Below, one piece after another: positions 8,000 through 15,875 of a DNA stretch of 64,000 nt. Made by a program: the position numbers and the translations under genes. Every line of letters begins with the position of its first letter. Positions within the stretch are counted from its first letter, which is position 1. Under the pieces are notes generated by a model, which was given only the letters and a program-made list of their open reading frames with translations, made no database searches and was not told the DNA's origin. The DNA comes from JACDQM01 sp044373315 (GTDB taxonomy: Bacteria; Pseudomonadota; Gammaproteobacteria; Burkholderiales; Burkholderiaceae_C), in the NCBI RefSeq assembly GCF_044373315.1, contig NZ_JBILQK010000003.1:41990-105989 (forward strand), in the 5' to 3' direction.

Positions 8000-9292
8000 A
8001 TGTCTTCGCTGTCAATTCCCGCACTCAATCCCACCGTCCTGAGTCTGGCCTTCGCGCTGGCGCTGCTCCTGTCGCTGGCGCTGAAGTTCTGGCTGTCCAG
8101 CCGCCAGGTGCGCCATGTGGCGCAGCACCGCGGCCAGGTTCCGGCCGCGTTCGCCGGCACCGTGCCACTGCAGGCGCATCAGAAGGCCGCGGATTACACC
8201 GCGGCGCGCAGCCGCTTCGGCGTGTTCAGCACCGCTTTCGGCGCCTTGCTGCTGATCGGCTGGACCTTGCTTGGCGGGCTTGATGCCCTCAACGCCTGGG
8301 TCTACGAGGCGCTCTACCCGAGCTACGGTGGCATGGTCTATCAGCTCGGCCTGCTGCTGGCCTTTGTCCTGATCGGTGCCATCCTCGACACACCATGGGA
8401 GCTCTACAACACCTTTGTGCTGGAGCAGCGTTTCGGATTCAACCGCACGACTTGGAAGCTGTATGTGATCGACGGCCTCAAGGGCGCGTTGGTGGGCGCC
8501 GTGATCGGCCTGCCGATTGCCGCGCTGATCCTGTGGCTGATGGGGGCGGCCGGCAAGCTCTGGTGGCTGTGGGCCTGGGGTGCCTGGATGGGCTTCAACC
8601 TGCTGATCCTGGTGCTCTACCCGACCGTGATCGCCCCACTGTTCAACAAGTTCGAGCCGCTGTCAGATCTTTCACTGAAGTCCCGCGTCGAAGCGCTGAT
8701 GGCGCGCTGCGGCTTCGCGGCCAAGGGTCTGTTCGTGATGGACGGCAGTCGCCGGTCCGCGCATGGCAATGCCTATTTCACCGGCATCGGTGCCGCCAAG
8801 CGCGTGGTCTTCTTCGACACCTTGCTGCAGCGCCTCAACGAGAGCGAAGTCGAGGCGGTGCTGGCGCATGAGCTGGGCCACTTCAAGCACAAGCATGTAC
8901 TCAAGCGCATCGTCACGCTGTTCGCGCTCAGCCTGGCCGGCTTTGCCCTGCTCGGCTGGCTTGGCAATCAGCTGGGCTTCTACCTTGGCCTGGGCGTGCG
9001 CCCCAACGGAGCCGGCCCGAACGATGCGTTGGCGCTGCTGCTGTTCATGCTGGCAGTGCCGGTGTTCTCCTTCTTCTTCACGCCGCTGTCCAGCGGACTG
9101 TCACGCAAGCATGAGTTCCAGGCCGATGCCTACGCCTGCGAGCAGGCCGACGGCCGTGCGCTGGCATCGGCCCTGCTGAAGCTGCACGAGGACAATGCGG
9201 GCACCTTGACGCCGGACCCGCTGTTCGCCCGCTTCTACTACTCGCACCCGCCGGCCACTGAGCGCCTGGCCGCCCTGCAATCGCGCGGATGA
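8000..9292 (+). CDS. M48 family membrane metallopeptidase (Ste24/CAAX-protease type)
   Basis: 430 aa integral membrane zinc protease. The zinc site is HELGH with H290, E291 and H294, and the third ligand is E372 in SRKHEFQADAYACE. Hydrophobic segments lie near residues 10-30, 75-95, 115-130, 160-185, 190-215, 305-330 and 342-362. The N-terminal part with TPWELYNTFVLEQRFGFNRT is typical of the Ste24-like branch (peptidase M48 N-terminal domain). In bacteria these act in membrane protein quality control and not in prenyl-protein processing. The ATG at 8000 starts MSSLSIPAL just before the first membrane segment. It is followed by phhB 13 bp downstream. Confidence 0.92.
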   Translation: MSSLSIPALNPTVLSLAFALALLLSLALKFWLSSRQVRHVAQHRGQVPAAFAGTVPLQAHQKAADYTAARSRFGVFSTAFGALLLIGWTLLGGLDALNAWVYEALYPSYGGMVYQLGLLLAFVLIGAILDTPWELYNTFVLEQRFGFNRTTWKLYVIDGLKGALVGAVIGLPIAALILWLMGAAGKLWWLWAWGAWMGFNLLILVLYPTVIAPLFNKFEPLSDLSLKSRVEALMARCGFAAKGLFVMDGSRRSAHGNAYFTGIGAAKRVVFFDTLLQRLNESEVEAVLAHELGHFKHKHVLKRIVTLFALSLAGFALLGWLGNQLGFYLGLGVRPNGAGPNDALALLLFMLAVPVFSFFFTPLSSGLSRKHEFQADAYACEQADGRALASALLKLHEDNAGTLTPDPLFARFYYSHPPATERLAALQSRG

Positions 9293-9305
9293 ACCCGCTG
9301 AACCG

Positions 9306-9653
9306 ATGACCCCACCCATGATGAATCTGCTGTTGGCCCGCTGCACACCCCAGAGCGAGCCCCTGCCCCTGGAACAACTCGCTGACTGGCTGGTCCAGGT
9401 GCCGGGCTGGCAAGCCGACCCGGAGCACAAGCTGATCGCCAGGCGCTTTGACTTCGACAACTTCTACCAGGTGATGGCCTTCGCCAACGCCGTAGCCGAG
9501 ATCGCCCATGCGCAAGACCACCACCCGGACCTGATGCTCAGCTTCAACGCCAGCACCGTCAGCTTCAGCACGCACAGTGTGCTCGGCCTGAGCGCCAACG
9601 ACTTCATCTGCGCCGCGCAGGTCAGCGCCCTGCCCGAGGCCTCGGCCGAATGA
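9306..9653 (+). CDS. phhB: 4a-hydroxytetrahydrobiopterin dehydratase (pterin carbinolamine dehydratase)
   Basis: 115 aa. It dehydrates 4a-hydroxy-tetrahydropterin and so recycles the pterin cofactor used by aromatic amino-acid hydroxylases. The family signature is present: AHAQDHHPDLMLSFNAS followed by FSTHSVLGLSANDF, with the conserved His-His-Pro and downstream His and Asp. No phenylalanine hydroxylase is in the window, so the protein may serve another pterin. The start could be the first ATG (9306) or the MMNLL methionines four or five codons in. The stop overlaps the rsgA start by 4 bp (ATGA), so the two are translationally coupled. Confidence 0.92.
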   Translation: MTPPMMNLLLARCTPQSEPLPLEQLADWLVQVPGWQADPEHKLIARRFDFDNFYQVMAFANAVAEIAHAQDHHPDLMLSFNASTVSFSTHSVLGLSANDFICAAQVSALPEASAE

Positions 9654-10561
9654 CGGCCAAGCACGCGCATCTGAAGCTGGGCCTGGTGGTGCGCGGCCAC
9701 GGCCGGCACTATGTGGTGGAGGACGACACCGGCCGGCGCCGCGTCTGTCATCCGCGCGGCAAGAAGAGCGATTGCGTGGTTGGCGATCAGGTGCGCTGGG
9801 CCGAGGTCAGCAGCGACGAAGGCGTGATCGAGGCGGTGGAGCCGCGGCGCAATCTGCTGTTCCGCCAGGACGAATGGAAGACCAAGAGCTTCGCCGCCAA
9901 TCTGGACCAGTTGCTGGTGCTGGTGGCCGTTGAGCCTGTGTTCAGCGAATCGCAGCTGGCACGGGCCCTGATCGCGGCCGAGAGCGCCGGCATCTCGGCC
10001 AGCATTGCACTGAACAAAACCGACCTGCCGGGCGTGGACGCCCAACGCGCACGTCTGCAGCCCTACCGGGAGATGGGCCTGCATGTGATGGAGCTGGCCC
10101 TGAAGGCCGACCCCGCAGGCTCGCGCGCGCTGCTCGCGCCCTGGCTGGAAGGCAAGCGCACCTTCGTGCTCGGCCCCAGCGGCACCGGCAAGAGCACGCT
10201 GATCAATCTGCTTATTCCCGATGCGCTGGCCCAGGTCGGCGACATCTCGCAGGCGCTCAACTCAGGCCGCCACACCACGACGACGACGCAGTGGTATTGG
10301 ATGGACGCGCAGCGCCGCAGCGCGCTGATCGATTCGCCCGGTTTCCAGGAGTTCGGCCTGCAGCAGATCGAGCCGGCCCAGTTGCCGCTGCTGATGCCGG
10401 ACCTGCGCAAGCATGCCGGCGACTGCCGCTTCTACAACTGCAGCCATCAGCATGAGCCGGGCTGCGGCGTGCGCACTGCCGTCGATGCCGGCCTGATCAG
10501 TGCGCATCGCTACCGCATCTACGGCGAAATCCTGTCCGAGCTGTCGACGCGGCGCTGGTGA
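9650..10561 (+). CDS. rsgA: Small ribosomal subunit biogenesis GTPase RsgA
   Basis: 303 aa circularly permuted GTPase that checks late 30S subunit maturation. The OB-fold covers about 1-75. The permuted order of G motifs is visible: NKTDLPG (122-128, G4) precedes GPSGTGKST (175-183, G1), then DSPGF (228-232, G3). A C-terminal zinc site of the form C259-x4-C264-x-H266-x5-C272 completes the family. The ATG overlaps the phhB stop. It was named YjeQ in older literature. In many Burkholderiales it sits, as here, directly downstream of an M48 protease and phhB. Confidence 0.97.
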   Translation: MTAKHAHLKLGLVVRGHGRHYVVEDDTGRRRVCHPRGKKSDCVVGDQVRWAEVSSDEGVIEAVEPRRNLLFRQDEWKTKSFAANLDQLLVLVAVEPVFSESQLARALIAAESAGISASIALNKTDLPGVDAQRARLQPYREMGLHVMELALKADPAGSRALLAPWLEGKRTFVLGPSGTGKSTLINLLIPDALAQVGDISQALNSGRHTTTTTQWYWMDAQRRSALIDSPGFQEFGLQQIEPAQLPLLMPDLRKHAGDCRFYNCSHQHEPGCGVRTAVDAGLISAHRYRIYGEILSELSTRRW

Positions 10562-10584
10562 GCCGGCGCCGGCCCGGCCACGGA

Positions 10585-10890
10585 TCACTCCAGGCGCGGA
10601 GCGCCGGGTCGGATTTCTTGCACCTCGCGCACCTCGACATCGACCACATCGGCGCTGGAAGCGCGGGCTCGCGCAAAGCCACCGCCAGCGCGGAACTGAC
10701 GCGCCCGGGCAAAGCCCGACAGATCCACCGTAGGCCGGCGGCCGCGGATCAGACTCCACAGCAGCAAGCCCAGCATGCTGACCACGGCTACCGACAGAAG
10801 AAACAGCACCAGCACCAGAGTCGCGAGGGCTAAAACGACTCGAAGCACAAAAGAAAAGAATTTGGAAATCACGGCAAGCATCCTTGGCAC
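10585..10890 (-). CDS. Small hypothetical membrane protein
   Basis: 101 aa. A hydrophobic stretch from about residue 10 to 48 forms one long or two short membrane helices (FVLRVVLALATLVLVLFLL, then MLGLLLWSLI). A basic cytoplasmic-like segment follows (RGRRPTVDLSGFARARQFR). The tail is Val/Glu-rich and ends PGAPRLE. I do not recognise a named domain. It lies 9 bp after the SDR gene on the same strand and so may be cotranscribed with it. It converges on rsgA. Confidence 0.6.
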   Translation of the reverse strand: MPRMLAVISKFFSFVLRVVLALATLVLVLFLLSVAVVSMLGLLLWSLIRGRRPTVDLSGFARARQFRAGGGFARARASSADVVDVEVREVQEIRPGAPRLE

Positions 10891-10899
10891 AGTAAGGGC

Positions 10900-11655
10900 T
10901 CAACCACGCCCGACAAAAGGCATCTTGGTGGCCATCACCGTCATGAACTGAGTATTCGCCTCGAGCGGCAGTGAGGCCATATAGAGCAGCGCCGAGGCCA
11001 CATGGGCCACATCCATTGTCGCTTCCACGGCAATCTGCCCATTGGCCTGGCGCACGCCTTGGGTCATGGGCTGGGCCATCTCAGTCAAGGCGTTGCCAAT
11101 GTCCAGCTGACCGCAGGCAATGTCATGCGCGCGGCCGTCAAGCGACAGGCATTTGGTCAGGCCGGTGATCGCATGTTTGGTCGATGTGTAGGCGGCCGAG
11201 TTTGGGCGCGGCGCATGCGCCGAGATCGAGCCGTTGTTGACGATGCGCCCGCCGCGCGGGCTCTGGCTCTTCATCAGTTTGAAGGCCGCACGGGCGCACA
11301 GAAAACTGGCCGTCAGATTCACATCGACCACCGCCTGCCACTGGGCCACGCTCAATTCGTCGATCGGCACGGCCGGCGCCGAGATGCCGGCGTTGTTGAA
11401 CAGCAGGTCCAGGCGGCCGAACTCGGCGCGCACGCGCTCAAAGGCGGCATCCACCTCGGCTTCCTTGCCCGCGTCGGCGGGCAGGATCAGCACGCGGCTC
11501 GGATCGGCGGCCTGGGCCGCCGTCTCCTCCAGCGCTTGCGGCCTGCGGCCAAGCAGGGCCACGTGGTAGCCGGCCTCGACCAGCGCCAGGGCGCAGGCCC
11601 TGCCGATGCCACTGCCGGCGCCAGTCACCAATGCGAATTTGCCAGTCTCAGTCAT
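10900..11655 (-). CDS. SDR-family NAD(P)-dependent oxidoreductase
   Basis: 251 aa classical short-chain dehydrogenase/reductase. The Rossmann glycine motif is TGAGSGIG (about 11-18), NNAG is present near residue 90, and the catalytic Ser sits in NNGSIS upstream of the YxxxK pair in AYTSTKHAITG. GRRPQ after the second strand suggests NADP(H) preference through its arginines. The substrate cannot be read from the sequence. The C-terminal segment MASLPLEANTQFMTVMATK matches the oligomerisation region of the family. The ATG start at 11655 gives the normal N-terminus MTETGKFALVTG. Confidence 0.9.
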   Translation of the reverse strand: MTETGKFALVTGAGSGIGRACALALVEAGYHVALLGRRPQALEETAAQAADPSRVLILPADAGKEAEVDAAFERVRAEFGRLDLLFNNAGISAPAVPIDELSVAQWQAVVDVNLTASFLCARAAFKLMKSQSPRGGRIVNNGSISAHAPRPNSAAYTSTKHAITGLTKCLSLDGRAHDIACGQLDIGNALTEMAQPMTQGVRQANGQIAVEATMDVAHVASALLYMASLPLEANTQFMTVMATKMPFVGRG

Positions 11656-11697
11656 TCCAGAAAACAGTCGGTGCCGAAAACAGGCGCGATCATGACA

Positions 11698-12009
11698 TCA
11701 GTTGCCAGTGACTGCCGAGGCCAAGGTGATCGGGCTGCGGCGCCCTTCGATGATGACGCGTGGCAACTGTGCCGGTGCCTCGCGGCCGGCAGACGTCGGG
11801 GCTTGCTCAAGCAGTTGCTGGGCACGCGCAGCGGCCTGGCTGGGCTGGCTGTAGCCCTCGACGACAACTTGCGGCAGTTGTTGGACCACGAGCGGCGCAG
11901 GGGCCTGCAGCAAGAATGCGGACAAGCCGAGCAAGACGGCACCCGTGAGCAACACGGCGAACAGCTTGTGCTTGGCGTAGCGGTCAAAGCAGGGAATGGT
12001 CGTTTGCAT
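11698..12009 (-). CDS. Small single-pass membrane protein with two LPxVxxEG repeats
   Basis: 103 aa. A short basic N-terminus (MQTTIPCFDRYAKHK) leads into one hydrophobic helix (about 16-36, LFAVLLTGAVLLGLSAFLL). The periplasmic part contains two near-identical elements: QQLPQVVVEGYSQP and AQLPRVIIEGRRSP, separated by an Ala/Gln-rich stretch. No named domain recognised. The ATG at 12009 follows a GGAGA-like ribosome-binding site (minus strand AGGAGAGCTGAC). It lies between pfk and the SDR gene. There is no evidence for function. Confidence 0.55.
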   Translation of the reverse strand: MQTTIPCFDRYAKHKLFAVLLTGAVLLGLSAFLLQAPAPLVVQQLPQVVVEGYSQPSQAAARAQQLLEQAPTSAGREAPAQLPRVIIEGRRSPITLASAVTGN

Positions 12010-12176
12010 GTCAGCTCTCCTGGGTCTGCAGCCGGCCTGAATGGCGACTGCGATGGACACAGTGTGCTCAGTGCAAACCCGGATTCCCACCCGGCTGCGA
12101 CGGACACCTGAATCAGCACGACCACCTGCCGATGGCCGCGATGAACGGTCGGCAGTGGGTCGGCGGAGTTGAGGGA

Positions 12177-13217
12177 TTACCCTTGCTCCGCGCCAACCAG
12201 CAAGCCCTGCCGGCGCGCTGCCAGCAACAACTCATCGTCCTGCGGCACGAGGCGGCTGCAACCGGCCACGTCGGCCAGCGGCACGGCCACGCAACGCGCC
12301 TGCTGCAGTGCGACCATGTGATTGAAGCGTCGTTGCAGCACCAGCTCCGCCGCCTGCACGCCAAAGCGCGTCGCCAGTGCTCGGTCGAAAGCGGTCGGCG
12401 AGCCGCCGCGCTGCAGATGCCCCAGCAGCGTGAAGCGGGGATCGGCCTCCGGCCCCAGGCGTCGCCCGAGCGCCTGCATCAAGCGCTGGCCCACGCTGCC
12501 CGGTTCGGCCGCGTCCAGGCCGTCGACCTGCGCGCCTTCAGCAACGCAGACGATGGCATGCCCCTGCTCAGCGCGGCGTTGCTCGCACAAGGCCGCGACC
12601 CCATCGACATGGCAGCGCAGCTCGGGAAGCACGATTGCGTCGGCGCCGCCGGCCACGCCGCCCTCAAGCGCGATCCAGCCGGCATGCCGCCCCATGGTTT
12701 CCAACACCATCACGCGGCCATGGCTGCGCGCGGTGGTCTCCAAACGGCCCAGCGCATCGGCCACCACCGCTACCGCGCTGTCGAAGCCGAAACTGCGCTC
12801 GTTGTGCATCAGATCGTTGTCGATGGTCTTGGGCACGCCGACCACCGGCACGCCCAGCCGGGCGAACTTTTCGGCGATGGTCATCGTGCCGTCACCGCCC
12901 ACGGCCACCAGTACATCGATCTGATGGCGCTCCAGACAGGCCATTGCGCGCGCCGAGCAATCCGCTCCAGCAGCCCCGAAGTAGGCAAAGGGGTCGGCTT
13001 TGTTGTGGCTGCCCAGCAGCGTGCCACCGACATTGATCAGGCCGCGCACCGCCGCTGGGTCAAGCGTTACTACACGGTCTTCCAGCAGACCGAGAAAGCC
13101 TTGGCGGATGCCACTGACCCGACCGGCGCCGCCCTGAGCTAGAGCCAAGGTCACACTGCGGATCACCGCATTCAGGCCGGGGCAGTCACCCCCACCGGTC
13201 AGTATTGCCACATGCAT
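12177..13217 (-). CDS. pfkA: 6-phosphofructokinase, PfkA family with Gly110/Lys130 active site
   Basis: 346 aa. It phosphorylates fructose 6-phosphate in glycolysis. The family motifs are ILTGGGDCPGLNAV (5-18), VGGDGT (106-111), PKTIDND (129-135, with D133 equivalent to E. coli catalytic D127), MGRHAGWIAL and LGHLQRGGSPTAFDR. The two residues that usually separate ATP from pyrophosphate enzymes are mixed: Gly110 (ATP-type; Asp in pyrophosphate enzymes) and Lys130 (usual in pyrophosphate and actinobacterial-type enzymes; Gly in E. coli PfkA). I predict ATP use, as in other Gly/Lys enzymes. The ATG at 13217 begins MHVAIL at the first strand. It diverges from the response-regulator gene. Confidence 0.9.
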   Translation of the reverse strand: MHVAILTGGGDCPGLNAVIRSVTLALAQGGAGRVSGIRQGFLGLLEDRVVTLDPAAVRGLINVGGTLLGSHNKADPFAYFGAAGADCSARAMACLERHQIDVLVAVGGDGTMTIAEKFARLGVPVVGVPKTIDNDLMHNERSFGFDSAVAVVADALGRLETTARSHGRVMVLETMGRHAGWIALEGGVAGGADAIVLPELRCHVDGVAALCEQRRAEQGHAIVCVAEGAQVDGLDAAEPGSVGQRLMQALGRRLGPEADPRFTLLGHLQRGGSPTAFDRALATRFGVQAAELVLQRRFNHMVALQQARCVAVPLADVAGCSRLVPQDDELLLAARRQGLLVGAEQG

Positions 13218-13381
13218 CGCTGCCCTCCCATTGAATCCAGTCATCGTGCCACGCGAGGGTGGGTGACTCAAGGCAGAAGACGCCACGCCAAGGCGCTAGA
13301 CTTCGGGACTTGGGTCAGTCGCGCCAGCCCTGCGCTCCAATCACGGGCTGCTTGGCATGACATTCGAACTGGAGACGTGAT

Positions 13382-13807
13382 TTGTCCGAGAACCACAGCA
13401 TAGGCCTTAGCGACGTGGCCACGCCCGCCTCTGGCCGCCTGCTCTATATCGAGGACAACCCCGTCAATCAGTTGGTGGTGGCGGAGTTGGTGGGCATGCG
13501 CCCCGGCCTGCATCTGGAATGTGCCGCGACCGGTACCGACGGTGTGAACATGGCCCTCGCCCTGCGCCCGCAGTTGATCCTGCTGGACATGCAGCTGCCA
13601 GACTTTGACGGCTACGAAGTGCTGGCCCGGCTGAAGGCTCACCCAGCAACGGCTGGTATCACGGTGATCGCCCTTTCGGCCGACGCCTCGCCGGAAGACA
13701 GCCAGCGTGCCGTGGGTGCCGGTTTCGAGGCCTATTGGACCAAGCCTATCGATTTCGCCGCCTTCCTGGCCGGCATCGATGCCATCTTCGCTGTCGCGAA
13801 ATCCTGA
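13382..13807 (+). CDS. Single-domain response regulator (CheY-like receiver)
   Basis: 141 aa with only a receiver domain. Acidic pocket E24/D25, phospho-acceptor D69 (LLDMQLPDFDGYE), the conserved Ser in ALSAD (S99) and Lys in TKPIDF (K121) are all present. No output domain follows. I chose the TTG start at 13382 because a GGAGA ribosome-binding site sits 6-7 bp upstream and no ATG is available before the domain. No cognate histidine kinase is adjacent. The segment resembles receiver domains that follow hybrid kinases, so phosphorelay partners could be elsewhere. It converges on selD with an 8-bp gap. Confidence 0.85.
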   Translation: MSENHSIGLSDVATPASGRLLYIEDNPVNQLVVAELVGMRPGLHLECAATGTDGVNMALALRPQLILLDMQLPDFDGYEVLARLKAHPATAGITVIALSADASPEDSQRAVGAGFEAYWTKPIDFAAFLAGIDAIFAVAKS

Positions 13808-13815
13808 AAGAACGC

Positions 13816-14892
13816 TCAGCGCACCTTGATGCGCGGCTGCTCGCTGCGCTCGCCCATGCGCCCAACAACAGCCGCACGCGCAAAACCATGGCGGGCGAAG
13901 GTGGCCAGCACCGCATCGAGCTCGCTGGGCGCACACGCCACCAGCAGGCCGCCGCTGGTCTGGGGGTCACTCAGCAAGGCCTGGTCTTCAGCGGCGAAAG
14001 CGGCTGGCAATTCCACTTCGGCGCCGTAGGCCGACCAGTTTCGTCCTGAAGCACCGGTCACGAAGCCCTGCGAAGCCAGATCACGCACGCCATCCAGCAG
14101 CGGCACGCTCTGCCAGTCAAGCTCAAGCATGCAGCCTGCACCCCGCGCCATCTCCAGGCCATGCCCTGCCAGGCCAAAGCCGGTCACATCGGTGATCGCA
14201 TGCACGCCGGGCAGCGCCGCCAGGTCCGGCCCCGGCGTGTTGAGCCGGGTCGTGTTGGCGATCATCTGGGCATAGCCACCTTCTCCAAGCTGGCCCTTCT
14301 TCAGCGCTGCACTCATCACGCCGACACCCAGCGGTTTGCCCAGAACCAGCAGATCGCCAGGCTGCGCATCGGCGTTGCGCTTGACCCGTGAAGGATGGAT
14401 CAGACCCAGAGCCACGAGGCCGTAGATGGCCTCGACCGAATCGATGGTGTGGCCGCCGGCAATCGGGATGCCGGCCTCGCGGCAGATGGAAGCACCGCCC
14501 TCCAGCACCCGGCCGATGGTGGCCGTCGATAGTCGACCGATCGGCATGCCAACCAGGGCCAGCGCCATGATCGGACGCCCGCCCATTGCGTAAACATCGC
14601 TGATGGCATTGGTGGCCGCGATGCGCCCGAAGTCGAAGGGGTCATCGACGATGGGCATGAAAAAGTCAGTGGTGGCGATCAGCGCCTGCTCGTCGTTGAG
14701 CTGATAGACCGCCGCGTCGTCGGCGGTCTCGATGCCGACCAGCAGTTCCTTGGGGATGGGCAGGCTGGCCGTGCCCTTGAGGATCTGCGACAGCACGCCC
14801 GGTGCGATCTTGCAGCCGCAGCCGCCGCCGTGTGACAGCGAGGTCAGGCGAGGTTCGTCGGGCATTGCACTGGTGTTTGTCGTATCGCTCAT
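13816..14892 (-). CDS. selD: Selenide, water dikinase (selenophosphate synthase; SelD/SenC)
   Basis: 358 aa. It makes selenophosphate from selenide and ATP. The N-terminal catalytic segment SHGGGCGCKIAPGVL carries the catalytic Cys (C25) and Lys (K28) equivalent to E. coli C17 and K20, so it is a Cys and not a Sec enzyme. ETADDAAVY, TTDFFMPIVDDPFDFGRIAA and AGGHTIDS are the metal- and ATP-binding blocks. The ATG at 14892 overlaps the stop of senB by 4 bp. This pairing is the known selenoneine/selenosugar gene order, where the SelD homologue is called SenC. No selA, selB or mnmH gene is in the window, so the use of the selenophosphate cannot be decided here beyond the senB link. Confidence 0.95.
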   Translation of the reverse strand: MSDTTNTSAMPDEPRLTSLSHGGGCGCKIAPGVLSQILKGTASLPIPKELLVGIETADDAAVYQLNDEQALIATTDFFMPIVDDPFDFGRIAATNAISDVYAMGGRPIMALALVGMPIGRLSTATIGRVLEGGASICREAGIPIAGGHTIDSVEAIYGLVALGLIHPSRVKRNADAQPGDLLVLGKPLGVGVMSAALKKGQLGEGGYAQMIANTTRLNTPGPDLAALPGVHAITDVTGFGLAGHGLEMARGAGCMLELDWQSVPLLDGVRDLASQGFVTGASGRNWSAYGAEVELPAAFAAEDQALLSDPQTSGGLLVACAPSELDAVLATFARHGFARAAVVGRMGERSEQPRIKVR

Positions 14893-15860
14893 GTCTTTGT
14901 CTTCAGCAGTTCGTCCATCAGGCCAAGCAGCGTGGCACGCTCACGCGCCGGCTCGAACAAGGGGGCACGCAGCGCGCATTGCAGCGCCAAGGCCGGCAGC
15001 ATAGCGGGCTCGTCGCGCGCGCGCTGAAGCAAACGGGCCAGGCCCTGTGCATCGCCCGGCTCAAAGAAGCCGGCATAGTCCGCGCCCAGCAGGCCGACAT
15101 TGCCGTCGATGCGCGAGGCCAGCACCGGCGTGCCGCTGACCACCGCCTCGATCACCGCATGCGCGCCGCCTTCCAGCCGGCTGGGATGCACTAGCACATG
15201 GGCTGCTGCGATGCGGGCCCGCGTCTGCGCATGGCTACAGGCGCCGAGCCATCGATAGCTGGGCTGCGAGACGGCCAGCGCAAGCGCGGCCTCGCCCAGC
15301 TCAGGGTCGAGGGCGGCACCGACGTGATCGAGCAGGATGTCGCGGCGCCCTGCCAGCAGCCGGGCTGCGTCGAAGCAGCACTGCGGATCTTTCACCGCAC
15401 GCAGATGGCCCACCATCACCGCGCGCATATGGCGCCGGGTCTTGGGCCGCGCCGAATGCCGCGCCGTGCTGGACTGCAGGCAGACGCGCGCCTTGGCACG
15501 CAAGTCCTCGGGCAGCGCCGCTGCACCCAGCTCGTTGAGTACCACCATGAGGTCGGCCAGTTGCAGCGAACGCTGCGCCTGCGCGTCGAAGGCGATGTCC
15601 TGGTAGAGATCGGTGCCGGTCAGCACCAGCAGCAAGGGGCGCGCGGGATGCTGAGCCCGCCAGGCCAGCATCGAAGCGGCTGAGCGGCGGGCATGCAGCG
15701 CAATCATCAAGGCCTCGTCGCCGGCCTGCCAATCGGTGCACAGGTTGACCCGGTAGCGTTGCTGCAGCATGCGCGCCCAGCGCTGAGCGGTTTGCCAGTT
15801 GCCGTTCTTGGCCGCCGCCAACGCCGGTGTAACAAGAACGATGGCGGGCGGCTTGGGCAC
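14889..15860 (-). CDS. senB: Selenosugar synthase SenB-type glycosyltransferase
   Basis: 323 aa GT-B-fold glycosyltransferase of the type always found next to selD (formerly the TIGR04348 family). Characterised SenB joins selenophosphate to a UDP-sugar and forms a carbon-selenium bond, the first step toward selenoneine. Visible features are KNGNWQTAQRW near the N-terminus, VLTGTDLYQDI (79-89), the MVGHLRAVKDP segment (149-159), and the donor-site EX7E motif in SRLEGGAHAVIEAVVSGTP (E230, E238). The start is GTG at 15860, with an AAGG site upstream. It lies 15 bp after prlC and overlaps selD by 4 bp. No SenA (EgtB-like) gene is within the window. Confidence 0.87.
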   Translation of the reverse strand: MPKPPAIVLVTPALAAAKNGNWQTAQRWARMLQQRYRVNLCTDWQAGDEALMIALHARRSAASMLAWRAQHPARPLLLVLTGTDLYQDIAFDAQAQRSLQLADLMVVLNELGAAALPEDLRAKARVCLQSSTARHSARPKTRRHMRAVMVGHLRAVKDPQCCFDAARLLAGRRDILLDHVGAALDPELGEAALALAVSQPSYRWLGACSHAQTRARIAAAHVLVHPSRLEGGAHAVIEAVVSGTPVLASRIDGNVGLLGADYAGFFEPGDAQGLARLLQRARDEPAMLPALALQCALRAPLFEPARERATLLGLMDELLKTKT

Positions 15861-15875
15861 GCTTGAGCCTTGGCC

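Noticed and set aside
12010..12176. Hairpin TGCCGA/TCGGCA after pfkA as a terminator
   Set aside because: Imperfect outer stem, large loop and no T-run on the minus strand.
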